A DNA stretch of 64,000 nt, taken from Niastella yeongjuensis. GTDB lineage: Bacteria; Bacteroidota; Bacteroidia; Chitinophagales; Chitinophagaceae. Location: contig NZ_FOCZ01000014.1 in the NCBI RefSeq assembly GCF_900110245.1, positions 115,387 to 179,386 on the forward strand, in the 5' to 3' direction. The notes beneath the pieces are model-generated. The model had not been told where the DNA came from. It did no database searches and was given only the letters and a program-made list of their open reading frames with translations. This document shows, one piece after another, positions 54,904-63,929 of this stretch. The position numbers and the translations under genes are program-made. Each line of letters begins with the position of its first letter. Position 1 is the first letter of the stretch.

Positions 54904-55350
54904 ATGGACATTATACTGATAAAAGACGTAGATAACCTGGGTGGTGCCAACGAGGTAGTTAAAGTACGCAATGGCTATGCCCGTAACTTTCTTATTCCTC
55001 AAAAGTTTGCAGTAGAAGCTAGTCCTTCTAACCTGAAACAATTAGAGGAAAAAAGAAAGCAAATTGAAAAGAAAGAAAAGCAAATGCTTTCTGCTATCAA
55101 TGAAGTAATTGCCAAACTGAAAGAAGGCGCCCTGAAAATCGGAGCTAAATCCGGTACCAGCGGCAAGATCTTCGGTACTGTTACTTCTTTGCAGATTGCC
55201 CGCGCCATCCGCGAGCAAAAAGGTTATGAGATCGATCGTAAAAAGATCACTCTGCCTGATGAAGTAAAAGAACTGGGCGCTTATAAAGCAACCATCGATT
55301 TCGGCAATGGTCATAGCACCGAGCTGGACTTCGAAGTAGTAGCTGAGTAA
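54904..55350 (+). CDS. rplI: 50S ribosomal protein L9
   Basis: The 148-residue protein begins with the conserved L9 N-terminal domain (LIKDVDNLGGANEVVKVRNG, ARNFLIPQKFA), a long connecting helix (residues 42-75, rich in Lys and Glu) and a C-terminal domain. It binds 23S rRNA at the L1 stalk base. An AGGAGG ribosome site precedes the ATG, rare in this window. Confidence 0.98.
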   Translation: MDIILIKDVDNLGGANEVVKVRNGYARNFLIPQKFAVEASPSNLKQLEEKRKQIEKKEKQMLSAINEVIAKLKEGALKIGAKSGTSGKIFGTVTSLQIARAIREQKGYEIDRKKITLPDEVKELGAYKATIDFGNGHSTELDFEVVAE

Positions 55351-55373
55351 TTCGTTCCAACTTCAATAAAAGT

Positions 55374-55414
55374 GAGCCTTTTCTGCCTTTGGCGGGGAAG
55401 GCTTTTCTTTTTGC
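55374..55414 (+). terminator. Terminator of the rpsF-rpsR-rplI operon
   Basis: AGCCTTTTCTGCC and GGCGGGGAAGGCT pair around a short T loop (several G-U pairs), followed by TTTTCTTTTT. Confidence 0.75.
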
Positions 55415-55510
55415 CGGATATGTAAAAAAACAACATAAGCAGTAAGGGTTTCCCCATAGAACGGCGGGCCTGGCGGCTCATTTGTATATCTCCAGCTGTT
55501 TCTTAGGTAC

Positions 55511-55574
55511 TTGTATACAATAAATCGGGTATTTTCTGCAAACCCGCTCCCCGATTGAACGCGGGATTTTTTTT
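55511..55574 (+). promoter_or_regulatory. Possible attenuator and palindrome upstream of the RRM gene
   Basis: The 379-nt spacer 55351-55729 holds no gene. It contains the perfect palindrome TTGTATACAA (55511-55520), then AATCGGG (55523-55529), ACCCGC (55542-55547), CCCGATT (55550-55556), GCGGG (55561-55565) and a T-run. AATCGGG/CCCGATT and CCCGC/GCGGG pairings exclude one another, the second forming a terminator. Confidence 0.4.
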
Positions 55575-55729
55575 ATTGTTTAAATCAAAATAATTCTCCT
55601 ATCTTCATGTTAGATTAATGTCTTAGTTCTCATGTTCTGCAGTGTCTTACCTGTTTTTCGGTTTCCTCAGTTCATTGTAGCAACTATTGCCATTATCCTT
55701 TTTTTCAGAACACTAAAATTTTCGTTACA

Positions 55730-56095
55730 ATGAACATTTATGTAGGGAACCTCTCCTGGCAAATGACCGATGAGGATTTAAGAACCCTGTTCGAGCAGTA
55801 CGGCTCAGTTACATCTGCTAAGATTGTTAAAGACAAAACCAGCGGACGTAGCAAAGGTTTTGGATTCGTAGAAATGCCTGAGGACGGCGAAGCTCAAAAC
55901 GCGCTGACCAGCTTATACGAGTCTGAAGTTTTAGGCCGTAAGATTATCGTTAACGAAGCACAACCAAAACCACAAGGTGGTGGCGGCGGCGGATTCAAAA
56001 AACGCAGCTTCGGTGGCGGCGGCGGCGGCGGTGGCTACAAAAAAGGTGGCTACAATCGCGGCGGTGGCGGCGGTGGTTACAACAGAGACTATTAA
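55730..56095 (+). CDS. RRM-domain glycine-rich RNA-binding protein
   Basis: The 121-residue protein has a complete RRM (RNP2 NIYVGNL at 2-8; RNP1 KGFGFVEM near 43-50) to about residue 80 and a C-terminal tail almost wholly of Gly with Lys, Arg, Tyr and Asn (repeats of GGGGY/GYNRG). This cold-inducible-type architecture is shared by Bacteroidota and cyanobacteria; it binds single-stranded RNA and may act as an RNA chaperone. It has a gene-free 5' region with possible attenuator and its own terminator. Confidence 0.93.
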
Positions 56096-56120
56096 TATCG
56101 CAATCGCAACGACACTATAT

Positions 56121-56153
56121 AAATCCTTTCGGTATCCCCGGAGGGATTTTTTA
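56121..56153 (+). terminator. Terminator of the RRM gene
   Basis: AAATCCTTTCGG pairs with CCGGAGGGATTT around a short loop, followed by a T-run. Confidence 0.75.
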
Positions 56154-56168
56154 TTTCCCCCCGCCCCG

Positions 56169-56495
<327 letters not shown>

Positions 56496-56808
56496 TACCC
56501 TAACCCACACCCTCATTGGAAACAAGCTGGCACAGGGTTTTATTTAATTGTCTTTTAATAGCAAATTAACGCCCAGTCAATATTCACAGTTGATCTTCAA
56601 CGCAGGAAAAATGGGGTGTATAGGGGTTAGTATGTGTGGATTTTTCCCCACACATAACCAATTTTAATGTCCGGTGAAAGGAAAGGCACATCTTTTGCCA
56701 CTTTACCGGAACATCGGAATTACGTCCCAGGCAGGCTCATTTTCAAGAAGCATTTTTCCTCACCCGTATACACACTGTAGAATCATAAACCGGAGAAATC
56801 ATAGAAAT

Positions 56809-58185
56809 ATGCTAACTGTAATTATTCCTGTATTAAACGAAGAGAAAACTATTGGTAATGTGATCCGCTTTTGCCAGCAATTCCCGCTGGTAACGGAGAT
56901 CATTGTGGTTGACGATAAGTCGGAAGACAATACGGTAAAAATTGCCGAGGAAGCCGGTGCTACTGTCATTATCAGTCAGGTGCGTGGAAAAGGCATTTCC
57001 ATGAAAGATGGCATTGCCATTACCACCAATGAATTCATCATTTTCCTCGATGGCGATATTGATCCCTATCCGGAAGGTACCATTACCAACCTGGCCGCCC
57101 CCCTGCTGGCAGATGAAGCCGACTTTGTAAAAGGCAGCTTCGCCCGCAATGCCGGCCGGGTAACCGAACTGGTGGCCAAGCCCCTGCTGAATATCTTTTA
57201 TCCCGGCCTCTCTCATTTCTCACAACCGCTCAGTGGCATGATAGCCGGTAAAAAGTCGTATTTCAAAACGATCGATTTCTTCAATGACTACGGCGTTGAT
57301 ATTGGTATCCTCATAGATATGTACCTGATGAAAGCCCGGGTAACCGAAGTGAACATCGGATACATAGAAAATAAGAGCAAACCCTGGCAGGCATTGGGAA
57401 AAATGAGCAAGGAAGTATCAAAGGCCATCATCAGCAAGGCGCAATTACAACATCCCGAAGAGATCAGCGAAGAAGAAATTCATTCCCTGGAAGCCATTAA
57501 CCGGGAAATGAACAAAACCCTGCGCGAGAAATTATCCGGCTTTCACAAAATGGCCATCTTCGATATGGACGATACCATTCTGCAGGGCCGGTTCATTGAC
57601 ACCTGCGCCATCACTTTTGGCTTTACCGCCAAACTCGAAGACCTGCGCGCCCGGGAAAAAGACCCCATCATCCTTACCAAAAGGATCGGTTCTTTTTTGA
57701 AAGGCCGCACTATGGACGAGCTGTTGAACGTTGCCAGTCAAATAGAAATGGTAAGCGATATAAAAGAAGTAGTAAAAGAATTGAAGAACCGGGGATACAT
57801 CATTGGCATCATCAGCAACAGCTATACTTTAATCACCAACTTTGTAAGGCAAAAGATTGGCGCCGATTTCTCCTATGCCAATCAACTGGAGTTCTTTGAA
57901 GGAAAGGTAACCGGTGAAATAAACCTGCCTTCCTATTTCTTTGGTTCACCCGATAGCGTATGCGGACATTCCTACTGTAAAACGAATGCCCTGCAATATG
58001 CCTGTGAAAAATACAACGTGCCCATGCAACGCACCATCGTAGTAGGTGACAGCCGCGACGACAGGTGTATGGTTGGCCATGGCGGTAAAGGCGTTGCCTT
58101 TTGCACAAAAGACGATCTGCTGGAAACAATCGCCTCTACAAACATCCGGGAGAACAGTTTCCAATCGCTCCTGGCATTTGCTTAA
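56809..58185 (+). CDS. Fusion of GT81-like (glucosyl-3-phosphoglycerate synthase-like) glycosyltransferase and HAD phosphatase
   Basis: The 458-residue protein has an N-terminal GT-A domain: PVLNEEKTIGNV, the DXD-like FLDGDIDPYP (about 79-88), GRVTELVAKPLL (about 117), QPLSG and YGVDIGILID. These four match the glucosyl-3-phosphoglycerate synthase (GT81) pattern. From about residue 245 follows a complete HAD phosphatase: FDMDDT (251), the Ser of GIISNSY, Lys in the YCKTNAL region, and VVGDSRDD (411). The joined activities could make glucosylglycerate in two steps; the substrate assignment is inference. ATG at 56809 is chosen because the GT domain begins there. A universal stress protein gene follows after 66 nt. 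Confidence 0.85.
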   Translation: MLTVIIPVLNEEKTIGNVIRFCQQFPLVTEIIVVDDKSEDNTVKIAEEAGATVIISQVRGKGISMKDGIAITTNEFIIFLDGDIDPYPEGTITNLAAPLLADEADFVKGSFARNAGRVTELVAKPLLNIFYPGLSHFSQPLSGMIAGKKSYFKTIDFFNDYGVDIGILIDMYLMKARVTEVNIGYIENKSKPWQALGKMSKEVSKAIISKAQLQHPEEISEEEIHSLEAINREMNKTLREKLSGFHKMAIFDMDDTILQGRFIDTCAITFGFTAKLEDLRAREKDPIILTKRIGSFLKGRTMDELLNVASQIEMVSDIKEVVKELKNRGYIIGIISNSYTLITNFVRQKIGADFSYANQLEFFEGKVTGEINLPSYFFGSPDSVCGHSYCKTNALQYACEKYNVPMQRTIVVGDSRDDRCMVGHGGKGVAFCTKDDLLETIASTNIRENSFQSLLAFA

Positions 58186-58251
58186 TGCAACCAGCCTGGA
58201 GCCCAACACAGTAAACCACATTTCTAACAGTAAACCTAAAAACGAACGTCT

Positions 58252-59133
58252 ATGCCAGGAAAATTATATAACATTCTGGTGCCGGTTGATTTTACCGGCC
58301 GCAGCAAGTGGGCCATTTCCAAGGCTATTGAACTGGCGAATACCTTCCAGTGCAATATTCACCTGGTACACGTGGTGTCGAAAAATCTGTTACCGCTGGT
58401 GCCTGTTGACGCCAGCATGTTACTGCCTTACGACATAACCGCCGACCTCAAAAATGCCCGTAAAAAACTGGAATTACTAAAAGAAACCTATCAACACCAT
58501 TTGTGTGGAGAAGGTAAAATAGAGATCAGCTTATTACAGGGCCGCCCCAGCCACCAACTGGTTAAATACATCGAGCAATACGATATGGACCTGGTTGTAG
58601 TGGGTTTATCAAAATTCAATCTTATACATCGTATACTGTCTTCAGTTTCCATTAGTCAGCTGGCCCGTAAAACCAATGTGCCGGCACTCGCCATCCGTTC
58701 AAGTGGACTGGTAAGCCATTTCAAGAAGATCGTATTACCACTCACTGATGAAGTGCCGGTGCGCCGGATCAAGTTTGCCACATTACTTGCCCGTACGTTC
58801 CAGAGCACTGTATACCTCGTTAGCCTGCGTAAAGATGGAAATGCTGCCGAGCAGGTAGTGAACAAAACGTTGCAGGTTATACAAAGCCTGAGCACTATTC
58901 CGGTGCAATGCTTTTTGCTGGAAGGAAAGAACCTGGCCAAAAGTACGCTCGACTTCTCCAAGCGCATCAATGCCGATCTCATTATGGCCAACCCGCTGAA
59001 GGAGTTTCATATGCCAGGCTGGTGGAACCGCATCACCCGTAAGTTGTTATCATACGGTTCAAAAATACCGGTGATCACTGTCGACAAAAACAACGAACAG
59101 GCGCCTCAATCTCAATCTCAAACTCAATCTTAG
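58252..59133 (+). CDS. Tandem universal stress protein (two UspA domains)
   Basis: The 293-residue cytoplasmic protein has two Usp folds: residues 5-148 (NILVPVDFTGRSKWAISKAI ... VVVGLSKFN ... VPALAIRS) and 155-285 (KKIVLPLTDEVPVRRIKFAT ... DLIMANPLKEF ... IPVITVDK). The usual ATP-loop glycine pattern after VVGLS is not preserved in either half, so nucleotide binding is doubtful. The tail is QSQSQTQS. It probably shares a transcript with the GT-HAD fusion and ends at a terminator 29 nt downstream. Confidence 0.9.
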   Translation: MPGKLYNILVPVDFTGRSKWAISKAIELANTFQCNIHLVHVVSKNLLPLVPVDASMLLPYDITADLKNARKKLELLKETYQHHLCGEGKIEISLLQGRPSHQLVKYIEQYDMDLVVVGLSKFNLIHRILSSVSISQLARKTNVPALAIRSSGLVSHFKKIVLPLTDEVPVRRIKFATLLARTFQSTVYLVSLRKDGNAAEQVVNKTLQVIQSLSTIPVQCFLLEGKNLAKSTLDFSKRINADLIMANPLKEFHMPGWWNRITRKLLSYGSKIPVITVDKNNEQAPQSQSQTQS

Positions 59134-59161
59134 TATTCGTTTTGTTTTTTTAGATAAGGAA

Positions 59162-59190
59162 AAGTCTTCCTCCGGGGAGACTTTTTTCTT
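59162..59190 (+). terminator. Terminator of the universal stress protein gene
   Basis: AAGTCTTCC pairs with GGGAGACTT around TCCG, followed by TTTTTTCTTTT. Confidence 0.8.
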
Positions 59191-59546
59191 TTATGTTAAC
59201 ATTACAAAGGCAGGGTTTAAAAGGCTCCATTGTAAAACAGACATTTATTAACTCCCATCCGGCTTTCAGCCCCTGTACCCTCCGTATTACAGGCAACCTT
59301 TATGTAAAAAATGAACACCTAATTGCTTTAGCAAACCCTTTAGCAGGCCGGTACACAGCTGTGCAGGTAATTTTCTCTTCTGTAATAATCATGCTTAGAT
59401 AGTAATTACCCTATTTTTTACCTCTTTTCTAGGAGTAATTATTTATTAGTGCAAAATCTTTACGGCAATCTATTTTTTATGTGCGATTTAAGTTGCAACT
59501 TTGCAGTAGGATAAGGTTTAATGGTTAATGGTATTTGATTAGTGTA

Positions 59547-59580
59547 GGGTCGCCTGTAAAAAGGCGACCTTTCTTTTTTA
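59547..59580 (+). terminator. Orphan plus-strand terminator
   Basis: AGGGTCGCCT/AGGCGACCTT with a GTAAAA loop is followed by TTCTTTTTT. No plus-strand gene precedes it after the universal stress protein terminator 360 nt earlier. The 524-nt spacer 59134-59657 otherwise shows an AT-rich stretch (59400-59470) and a near-consensus CAACTTTG (59496-59503), so a short non-coding transcript may end here. Confidence 0.6.
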
Positions 59581-59600
59581 CCAGGGCCTGCCCAAAATGT

Positions 59601-59634
59601 AAAACCCCTCCCGACAGGCCGGGAAGGGTTTCCT
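59601..59634 (-). terminator. Terminator of the DUF1080 gene
   Basis: On the minus strand AAACCCTTCCCGGCCTGTCGG folds on GGAGGGGTTTT; a T-run follows. Confidence 0.75.
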
Positions 59635-59657
59635 AATATCTCCAAAATTGCCATAAG

Positions 59658-61034
59658 CTACTTTAATTCCTTTATTTTAATACTTCTGAAGCTTACCTCA
59701 TTTCCATGGTCCTGAAGCAAAATATGCCCTTTAGGCGCTTCTCCAAAGTCTTTCCATTTTTTGTACTTGCTCAACGCCACCAGGTCGCGGTAAGCCGCTG
59801 AACCACGGTCGTATTCCAGCACCTTTACTCCGTTCAGGTAATGCACCACATGGTTATTGGGGTATACAACCACCCGGCCAGTATTCCAGTTGCCCGGCTG
59901 ACGAATGAACCGCTTTTGTTTGTCGGCTTTGATAAGGTCGTACAGGGAAGACAGGGTACGATTGCCATCCCGGCCAAGTTTGGCGTCGGGATGCAGGGTA
60001 TCGTCCAGCACCTGGTACTCAAGACCAATAGCTGAACCGGCATTGTTTTCAGTGAGGGTCACAAAATATTTTACTCCGCTGTTGGCACCTGGCGTCAATT
60101 TAAAATCGAACGACAGGTCAAACGCCTTGTACTCTTCTTTGGTAACAATATCACCGCCGTTGGTTGACTCTGCTCCATTTGATGATAATACAGTCAGTGT
60201 TCCCTGTTTTACTTCCCAGCCTTTTTCAGGGAATTCGGGTTTGTAAGCACCTTTCCAGCCGTTGGTGGTTTTGCCGTCGAACAGCAATTTCCAGCCATCG
60301 CTTTTTTCGTAGGGCGAAAGGGTGTTGGGAATATAATCAGCGACATAAACACCTTTTGCGAAAGGCAGTGGTGATAATCCGGTTGTTTTTATCCGGATAT
60401 TCCGCCAGTGGATCTTCTCCCCTGCCAGCTCAGGCTTGGGAATGGCGTGTACCTGTAAGGCAATGAATCCTTTTTTATCAACTGTATCTACTACATAGGC
60501 ACAGACTTTATCGTTCACCCAGGTCCTGATGTTATTTCCAATACATTCAACCCGGATTTTGTTATACTCACCACGTTTAAAAGCGCCTTGTGCAGCAGGG
60601 TTCAATGACAAAGGATAGAGCCAGTCCCGGCGGGCTTCATCATATACGCCACCTGTCCAGGCGCGGGAAGAAGGGTCCAGTTCGAACTGGTAACCATATA
60701 CCCGGCCTTTACCACCCCGGCCATCGGCCATTTCAGGATTGTAATGACTTCTGAACTGAATGCCTGAGTTGGAAGTAGTGTCGTCTACTTTTACTTCCAG
60801 TTCCAACACAAAATCGCCGTATTCTTTATCCGTAACCAGGAAGGTATTGGGCGAATTGGGTACAGTAAGACCTACTATTTCACCGCTTTCAATTTTATAA
60901 TCGGCCGAACCGGTGATCTTGTTCCAGCCGTTGAGCGTTTTCCCATCAAATAAGTTCGTCCAGCCGCCGCCCGACTGGGCCGTAGCTACAGCCGTAGAAG
61001 CAATCGCAAAAAGTACACAGCTAAGTTTTTTCAT
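59658..61034 (-). CDS. Exported protein with two DUF1080 domains (3-keto-glycoside hydrolase family)
   Basis: The 458-residue protein has a signal peptide (MKKLSCVLFAIASTAVATAQ) and two DUF1080 jelly rolls: residues 23-205 (WTNLFDGKTLNGWNKITG ... NSGIQFRSHYN) and 225-458 (WKLLFDGKTTNGWKGAYK ... NSGVKYFVTL). DUF1080 members hydrolyse 3-keto-glucosides after an oxidoreductase has oxidised C3. Both domains keep the GKT-NGW entry and the conserved Asn-Ser-Gly strand. It lies 17 nt downstream of a Tat-exported Gfo/Idh oxidoreductase, a matching partner, so the pair is likely an envelope glycoside degradation unit. Confidence 0.9.
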   Translation of the reverse strand: MKKLSCVLFAIASTAVATAQSGGGWTNLFDGKTLNGWNKITGSADYKIESGEIVGLTVPNSPNTFLVTDKEYGDFVLELEVKVDDTTSNSGIQFRSHYNPEMADGRGGKGRVYGYQFELDPSSRAWTGGVYDEARRDWLYPLSLNPAAQGAFKRGEYNKIRVECIGNNIRTWVNDKVCAYVVDTVDKKGFIALQVHAIPKPELAGEKIHWRNIRIKTTGLSPLPFAKGVYVADYIPNTLSPYEKSDGWKLLFDGKTTNGWKGAYKPEFPEKGWEVKQGTLTVLSSNGAESTNGGDIVTKEEYKAFDLSFDFKLTPGANSGVKYFVTLTENNAGSAIGLEYQVLDDTLHPDAKLGRDGNRTLSSLYDLIKADKQKRFIRQPGNWNTGRVVVYPNNHVVHYLNGVKVLEYDRGSAAYRDLVALSKYKKWKDFGEAPKGHILLQDHGNEVSFRSIKIKELK

Positions 61035-61051
61035 ATGTCAGTTAAAGATGA

Positions 61052-62254
61052 TTACGAGATATTATAAGCAGGTTTCCACTTTTCAATCGTGTGATTATAG
61101 ATAGCGCTGTTGGCCAGTGCCACGCAGATGGCTGTGGTGGCGCCGGTAACAATATTGGAGGAGGGCAGCTTTTTATTGATAATAGATTCATGAAACTCCA
61201 CCAGCGCATAATAAGTACCGTCTTTCAGGTCCTCTTTTATAATGGGAATACCGCCATCTTTATTCCATTCAATTTTGGTAGCGCCGGTAACGCCATCTAC
61301 TGTTTGCAGTTCTTTTTTGGTAGTGGGTTCGGGATAGTACACTCCTTCATGCATCAATAAATGCACGGCGCCTTTCGTTCCTTTTATTTTGAAGATATAT
61401 CCATCGTGAGCATTGCCACAGGTGGCGCCGAAATTACCGATCATGTTGTCTTTGGAATAACGCAACATCACCTGCACATTGTCGTAAGTCTCTCTGCCGT
61501 CTTTGTAAAAATCAATGCCGCCGGTTCCCAGTATTTCATCGGGATGGGTATTGAAAGCCCAGTTGATAAAATCCATCTGGTGCGATAATAATTCAGCAGG
61601 CAGTCCGCCAGAGTATTCTCTATACATACGCCAGTTCACCTGTTTATCAGAATACCCTGTTGGTACAGGACGTCGCCAGTTCCAGTTACGGTCCCAACGG
61701 CTATCTATCTGTGTAACTTTACCCAGGTAGCCTTTGTCGATCATCTCCTTTACTTTAAAGTACAGGGGTGTTGACCGGTATTGATGCCCTATTTGTACAA
61801 TCTGACCGGAATGTGCTTTGGCTGTTTTAACCAGGTCAAGTGACTGGTCAATGGAATAGGTCATTGCTTTCTCCAGGTATATGTGTTTACCTGCTGCCAG
61901 TGCATCTTTGGCAATATGATAATGTTCGCTTAATGTAACGGCAATCACCACGGCCTGTATTGACTTATCATCGAGCAGCTGGCGATAATCTTTATACACT
62001 TTAAGGTTGGAGGAAGGAAGTGCTTTTTTTGCGTTCTCTACTCTGAAGTCGAGTATATCACAAACAGCGGTTACGGAAAAGCGGTCGGCAAGGTCTTTGA
62101 GCATGTTCATAATGCCCGTTCCGCGGTCGCCGCATCCGATAATACCGATGTTTATTTTATCAGCTGTGCCGGCAAAAGCCTGCACCATTTGGTTGGATAA
62201 CAACAGGCCTCCGGCCAGTATTCCTGATTGTTTAATGAAATGACGTCTGCTCAT
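61052..62254 (-). CDS. Tat-exported Gfo/Idh/MocA family oxidoreductase
   Basis: The protein of about 400 residues begins with a twin-arginine signal (SRRHFIKQSG, then ILAGGLLLSNQMVQAFA), and its Rossmann motif GIIGCGDRGTG follows. EKAMTYSIDQSLDL carries the catalytic Lys of the family (EKA). The exported form with prebound NAD is typical for C3 oxidation of glycosides in the periplasm. ATG at 62252-62254 is chosen because the Tat motif starts there; a possible AACTTTTG (one base off the -7 consensus) lies nine bases upstream. It precedes the DUF1080 gene by 17 nt. Confidence 0.9.
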   Translation of the reverse strand: MSRRHFIKQSGILAGGLLLSNQMVQAFAGTADKINIGIIGCGDRGTGIMNMLKDLADRFSVTAVCDILDFRVENAKKALPSSNLKVYKDYRQLLDDKSIQAVVIAVTLSEHYHIAKDALAAGKHIYLEKAMTYSIDQSLDLVKTAKAHSGQIVQIGHQYRSTPLYFKVKEMIDKGYLGKVTQIDSRWDRNWNWRRPVPTGYSDKQVNWRMYREYSGGLPAELLSHQMDFINWAFNTHPDEILGTGGIDFYKDGRETYDNVQVMLRYSKDNMIGNFGATCGNAHDGYIFKIKGTKGAVHLLMHEGVYYPEPTTKKELQTVDGVTGATKIEWNKDGGIPIIKEDLKDGTYYALVEFHESIINKKLPSSNIVTGATTAICVALANSAIYNHTIEKWKPAYNIS

Positions 62255-62366
62255 AAAGCAATGCAAAAGTTTATTATATAAAACGATAAAATGGAATCGA
62301 TCCCCGTTCTTTTATAAGTTGAAATTTCCCATTTATCGGTGGCATCGTACCGACAATTTAGTATAA

Positions 62367-63368
62367 TTATTGTATTTGCAACAATTTATAAAACCGGCCC
62401 GATGCCGTATCGGCAACAGCGCCCTTGCTGGTACGGTAAATAAAATGGGCAGCCATATCATTTCGTTTTTCTACAAACTGCAGTGCTTTTTTCAACCCCA
62501 TTACCATAAGCGCGTTGTCGTATGCATCGGCGGTAATGGCATCGCGGGCATACACGGTTACGCTGATCAATTCATTTTGAGCCGGATAACCGGTACGTGG
62601 ATCAATCAGGTGCGAGATCTTTTTGCCTTCGCTTTTATAGAATTTGCGATAGCTGCCCGAGGTGGTTACAGCGCCACTGTCTGCCGTAACGATCTTGCTG
62701 ATCATCGACAGCTCATAATCATTTTCCCCTGGTGCTTCTATCCCTATTTTCATTTTCTCACCACCAGGTTGTTTGTGCCCTTTCACCCTGATCTCGCCTC
62801 CTATTTCTACCAGGTAATTGGTTATGCCATTCGCTTCCAGGTAATTGGCCACTACATCCACACTATAGCCCTGGGCAATGCCATTCACATCGATCTTTAT
62901 ACAGGGTTTCAGTTTCTGCAATGTGGCCCCTTTCAGCAGCAGATTATCAGAACCAACACAATCCTTAAGCGCCTTAATGGTGGCTGAATCCGGCAGTGCG
63001 CTCACTTTCTTTGGACCAAAGCCCCAGGCCTGTACCAATGGTTGTACTGTGATATCGAAAATACCGCCAGTTTGCCGGTAGGTATCTATCGACTTTTTGA
63101 TCACATTCAAAAAATGCGCATCCATGTTTACAGCGGTAGCTGAATCATTAAATCTGGTAATAAGAGAGGAAGGATTATAAATAGAGAGGGAAGTATCGAT
63201 TTTAGCCAGTATGCTATCGACCTGGGGTTGACCTATGGTACTGTCTTTCACATACCAGGTAATATGGTATGTAGTACCCTGAGCTTTTCCATTGATCTGT
63301 ATTTTTCGCCATGCAGGTTGTTGGTTGAAAGCGGTACAGAAAACTAATAGCACGCATAAGTATCGCAT
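62367..63368 (-). CDS. apbE: FAD:protein FMN transferase ApbE
   Basis: The protein of about 333 residues has the ApbE motifs: IKIDVNGIAQGYSVD, EIGGEIRVKG, SGSYRKF, HLIDPRTGYPA and the metal-binding TADAYDNALMVMG. It attaches FMN from FAD to Thr/Ser of membrane proteins such as NqrB/C and RnfD/G. The signal is MRYLCVLLVFCTAF; a lipobox is not clear. ATG at 63366-63368 is chosen because the -7 box lies immediately upstream; the frame is open to 63422. It stands alone, convergent with nothing, after the Gfo/Idh gene (110-nt gap). Confidence 0.92.
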   Translation of the reverse strand: MRYLCVLLVFCTAFNQQPAWRKIQINGKAQGTTYHITWYVKDSTIGQPQVDSILAKIDTSLSIYNPSSLITRFNDSATAVNMDAHFLNVIKKSIDTYRQTGGIFDITVQPLVQAWGFGPKKVSALPDSATIKALKDCVGSDNLLLKGATLQKLKPCIKIDVNGIAQGYSVDVVANYLEANGITNYLVEIGGEIRVKGHKQPGGEKMKIGIEAPGENDYELSMISKIVTADSGAVTTSGSYRKFYKSEGKKISHLIDPRTGYPAQNELISVTVYARDAITADAYDNALMVMGLKKALQFVEKRNDMAAHFIYRTSKGAVADTASGRFYKLLQIQ

Positions 63369-63372
63369 ACGA

Positions 63373-63380
63373 CAAATGTA
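63373..63380 (-). promoter_or_regulatory. Predicted apbE -7 box (TACATTTG)
   Basis: A perfect TAnnTTTG lies four bases before the apbE ATG, predicting a leaderless or nearly leaderless mRNA and excluding the longer start. Confidence 0.5.
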
Positions 63381-63437
63381 AGTAAAATCGTATGTGGAAG
63401 ATTTGCGTTTAATTAAACTCAATTGGCAAGTTCATTT

Positions 63438-63638
63438 GAGTTTCAAGTTTCAAGTTGAAAGTTTAAAGTTGAAAGGTTCGAGTTCCCGTTATTGGGTTAT
63501 TAAGTTGTTGGGTTCTTAGCTCTTGGGGTCTAAATTCTGGAGGCAATGTTCTTAGGAGTTTGTCGCGAAGAAGTGTATTGCGTGCGGCTTGTGGTCGTAT
63601 TTCTTTCTGCCTTCTGCCCTCTGCCTTCTGCCCTTTCC
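63438..63638 (+). repeat. Composite repeat locus 4 (modules D-B-C read on the plus strand)
   Basis: Between apbE and the 5S gene: D (TTTCAAGTTTCAAGTTGAAAG-like, 63438-63476), B (TTATTGGGTTATTAAGTTG-type units, 63487-63540), a divergent middle (63541-63603) without clear E, and C (CTGCCTTCTGCC 7-mers, 63604-63638). Order and orientation match locus 1 (plus strand) and loci 2 and 3 (minus strand). No gene lies here. Confidence 0.75.
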
Positions 63639-63655
63639 AGGGAGGTATAAAAAGC

Positions 63656-63689
63656 AAAAAGCCACCTGACACCAGTCAAGAGGCTTTTT
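63656..63689 (-). terminator. Terminator of the rRNA operon
   Basis: On the minus strand AAAAAGCC-CTTGAC and GTCAGG-GGCTTTTT form a 14-bp-type stem nine bases after the 5S gene. Confidence 0.8.
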
Positions 63690-63697
63690 ACAATAAA

Positions 63698-63808
<111 letters not shown>

Positions 63809-63929
63809 AGATCTTTAGTTAAGATGTTATGTCTAAACCGTAATAAGATTACATATTGGGAAGTTGTAAATGCGATCGTAATAGAACTAACAATAAATAT
63901 TATTCGTATTCAAAATTGTTAAAAAAATT

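Noticed and set aside
63809..63929. tRNA in the 23S-5S spacer
   Set aside because: No cloverleaf, TTCRA loop or CCA-like end is visible on either strand; the spacer is AT-rich only.
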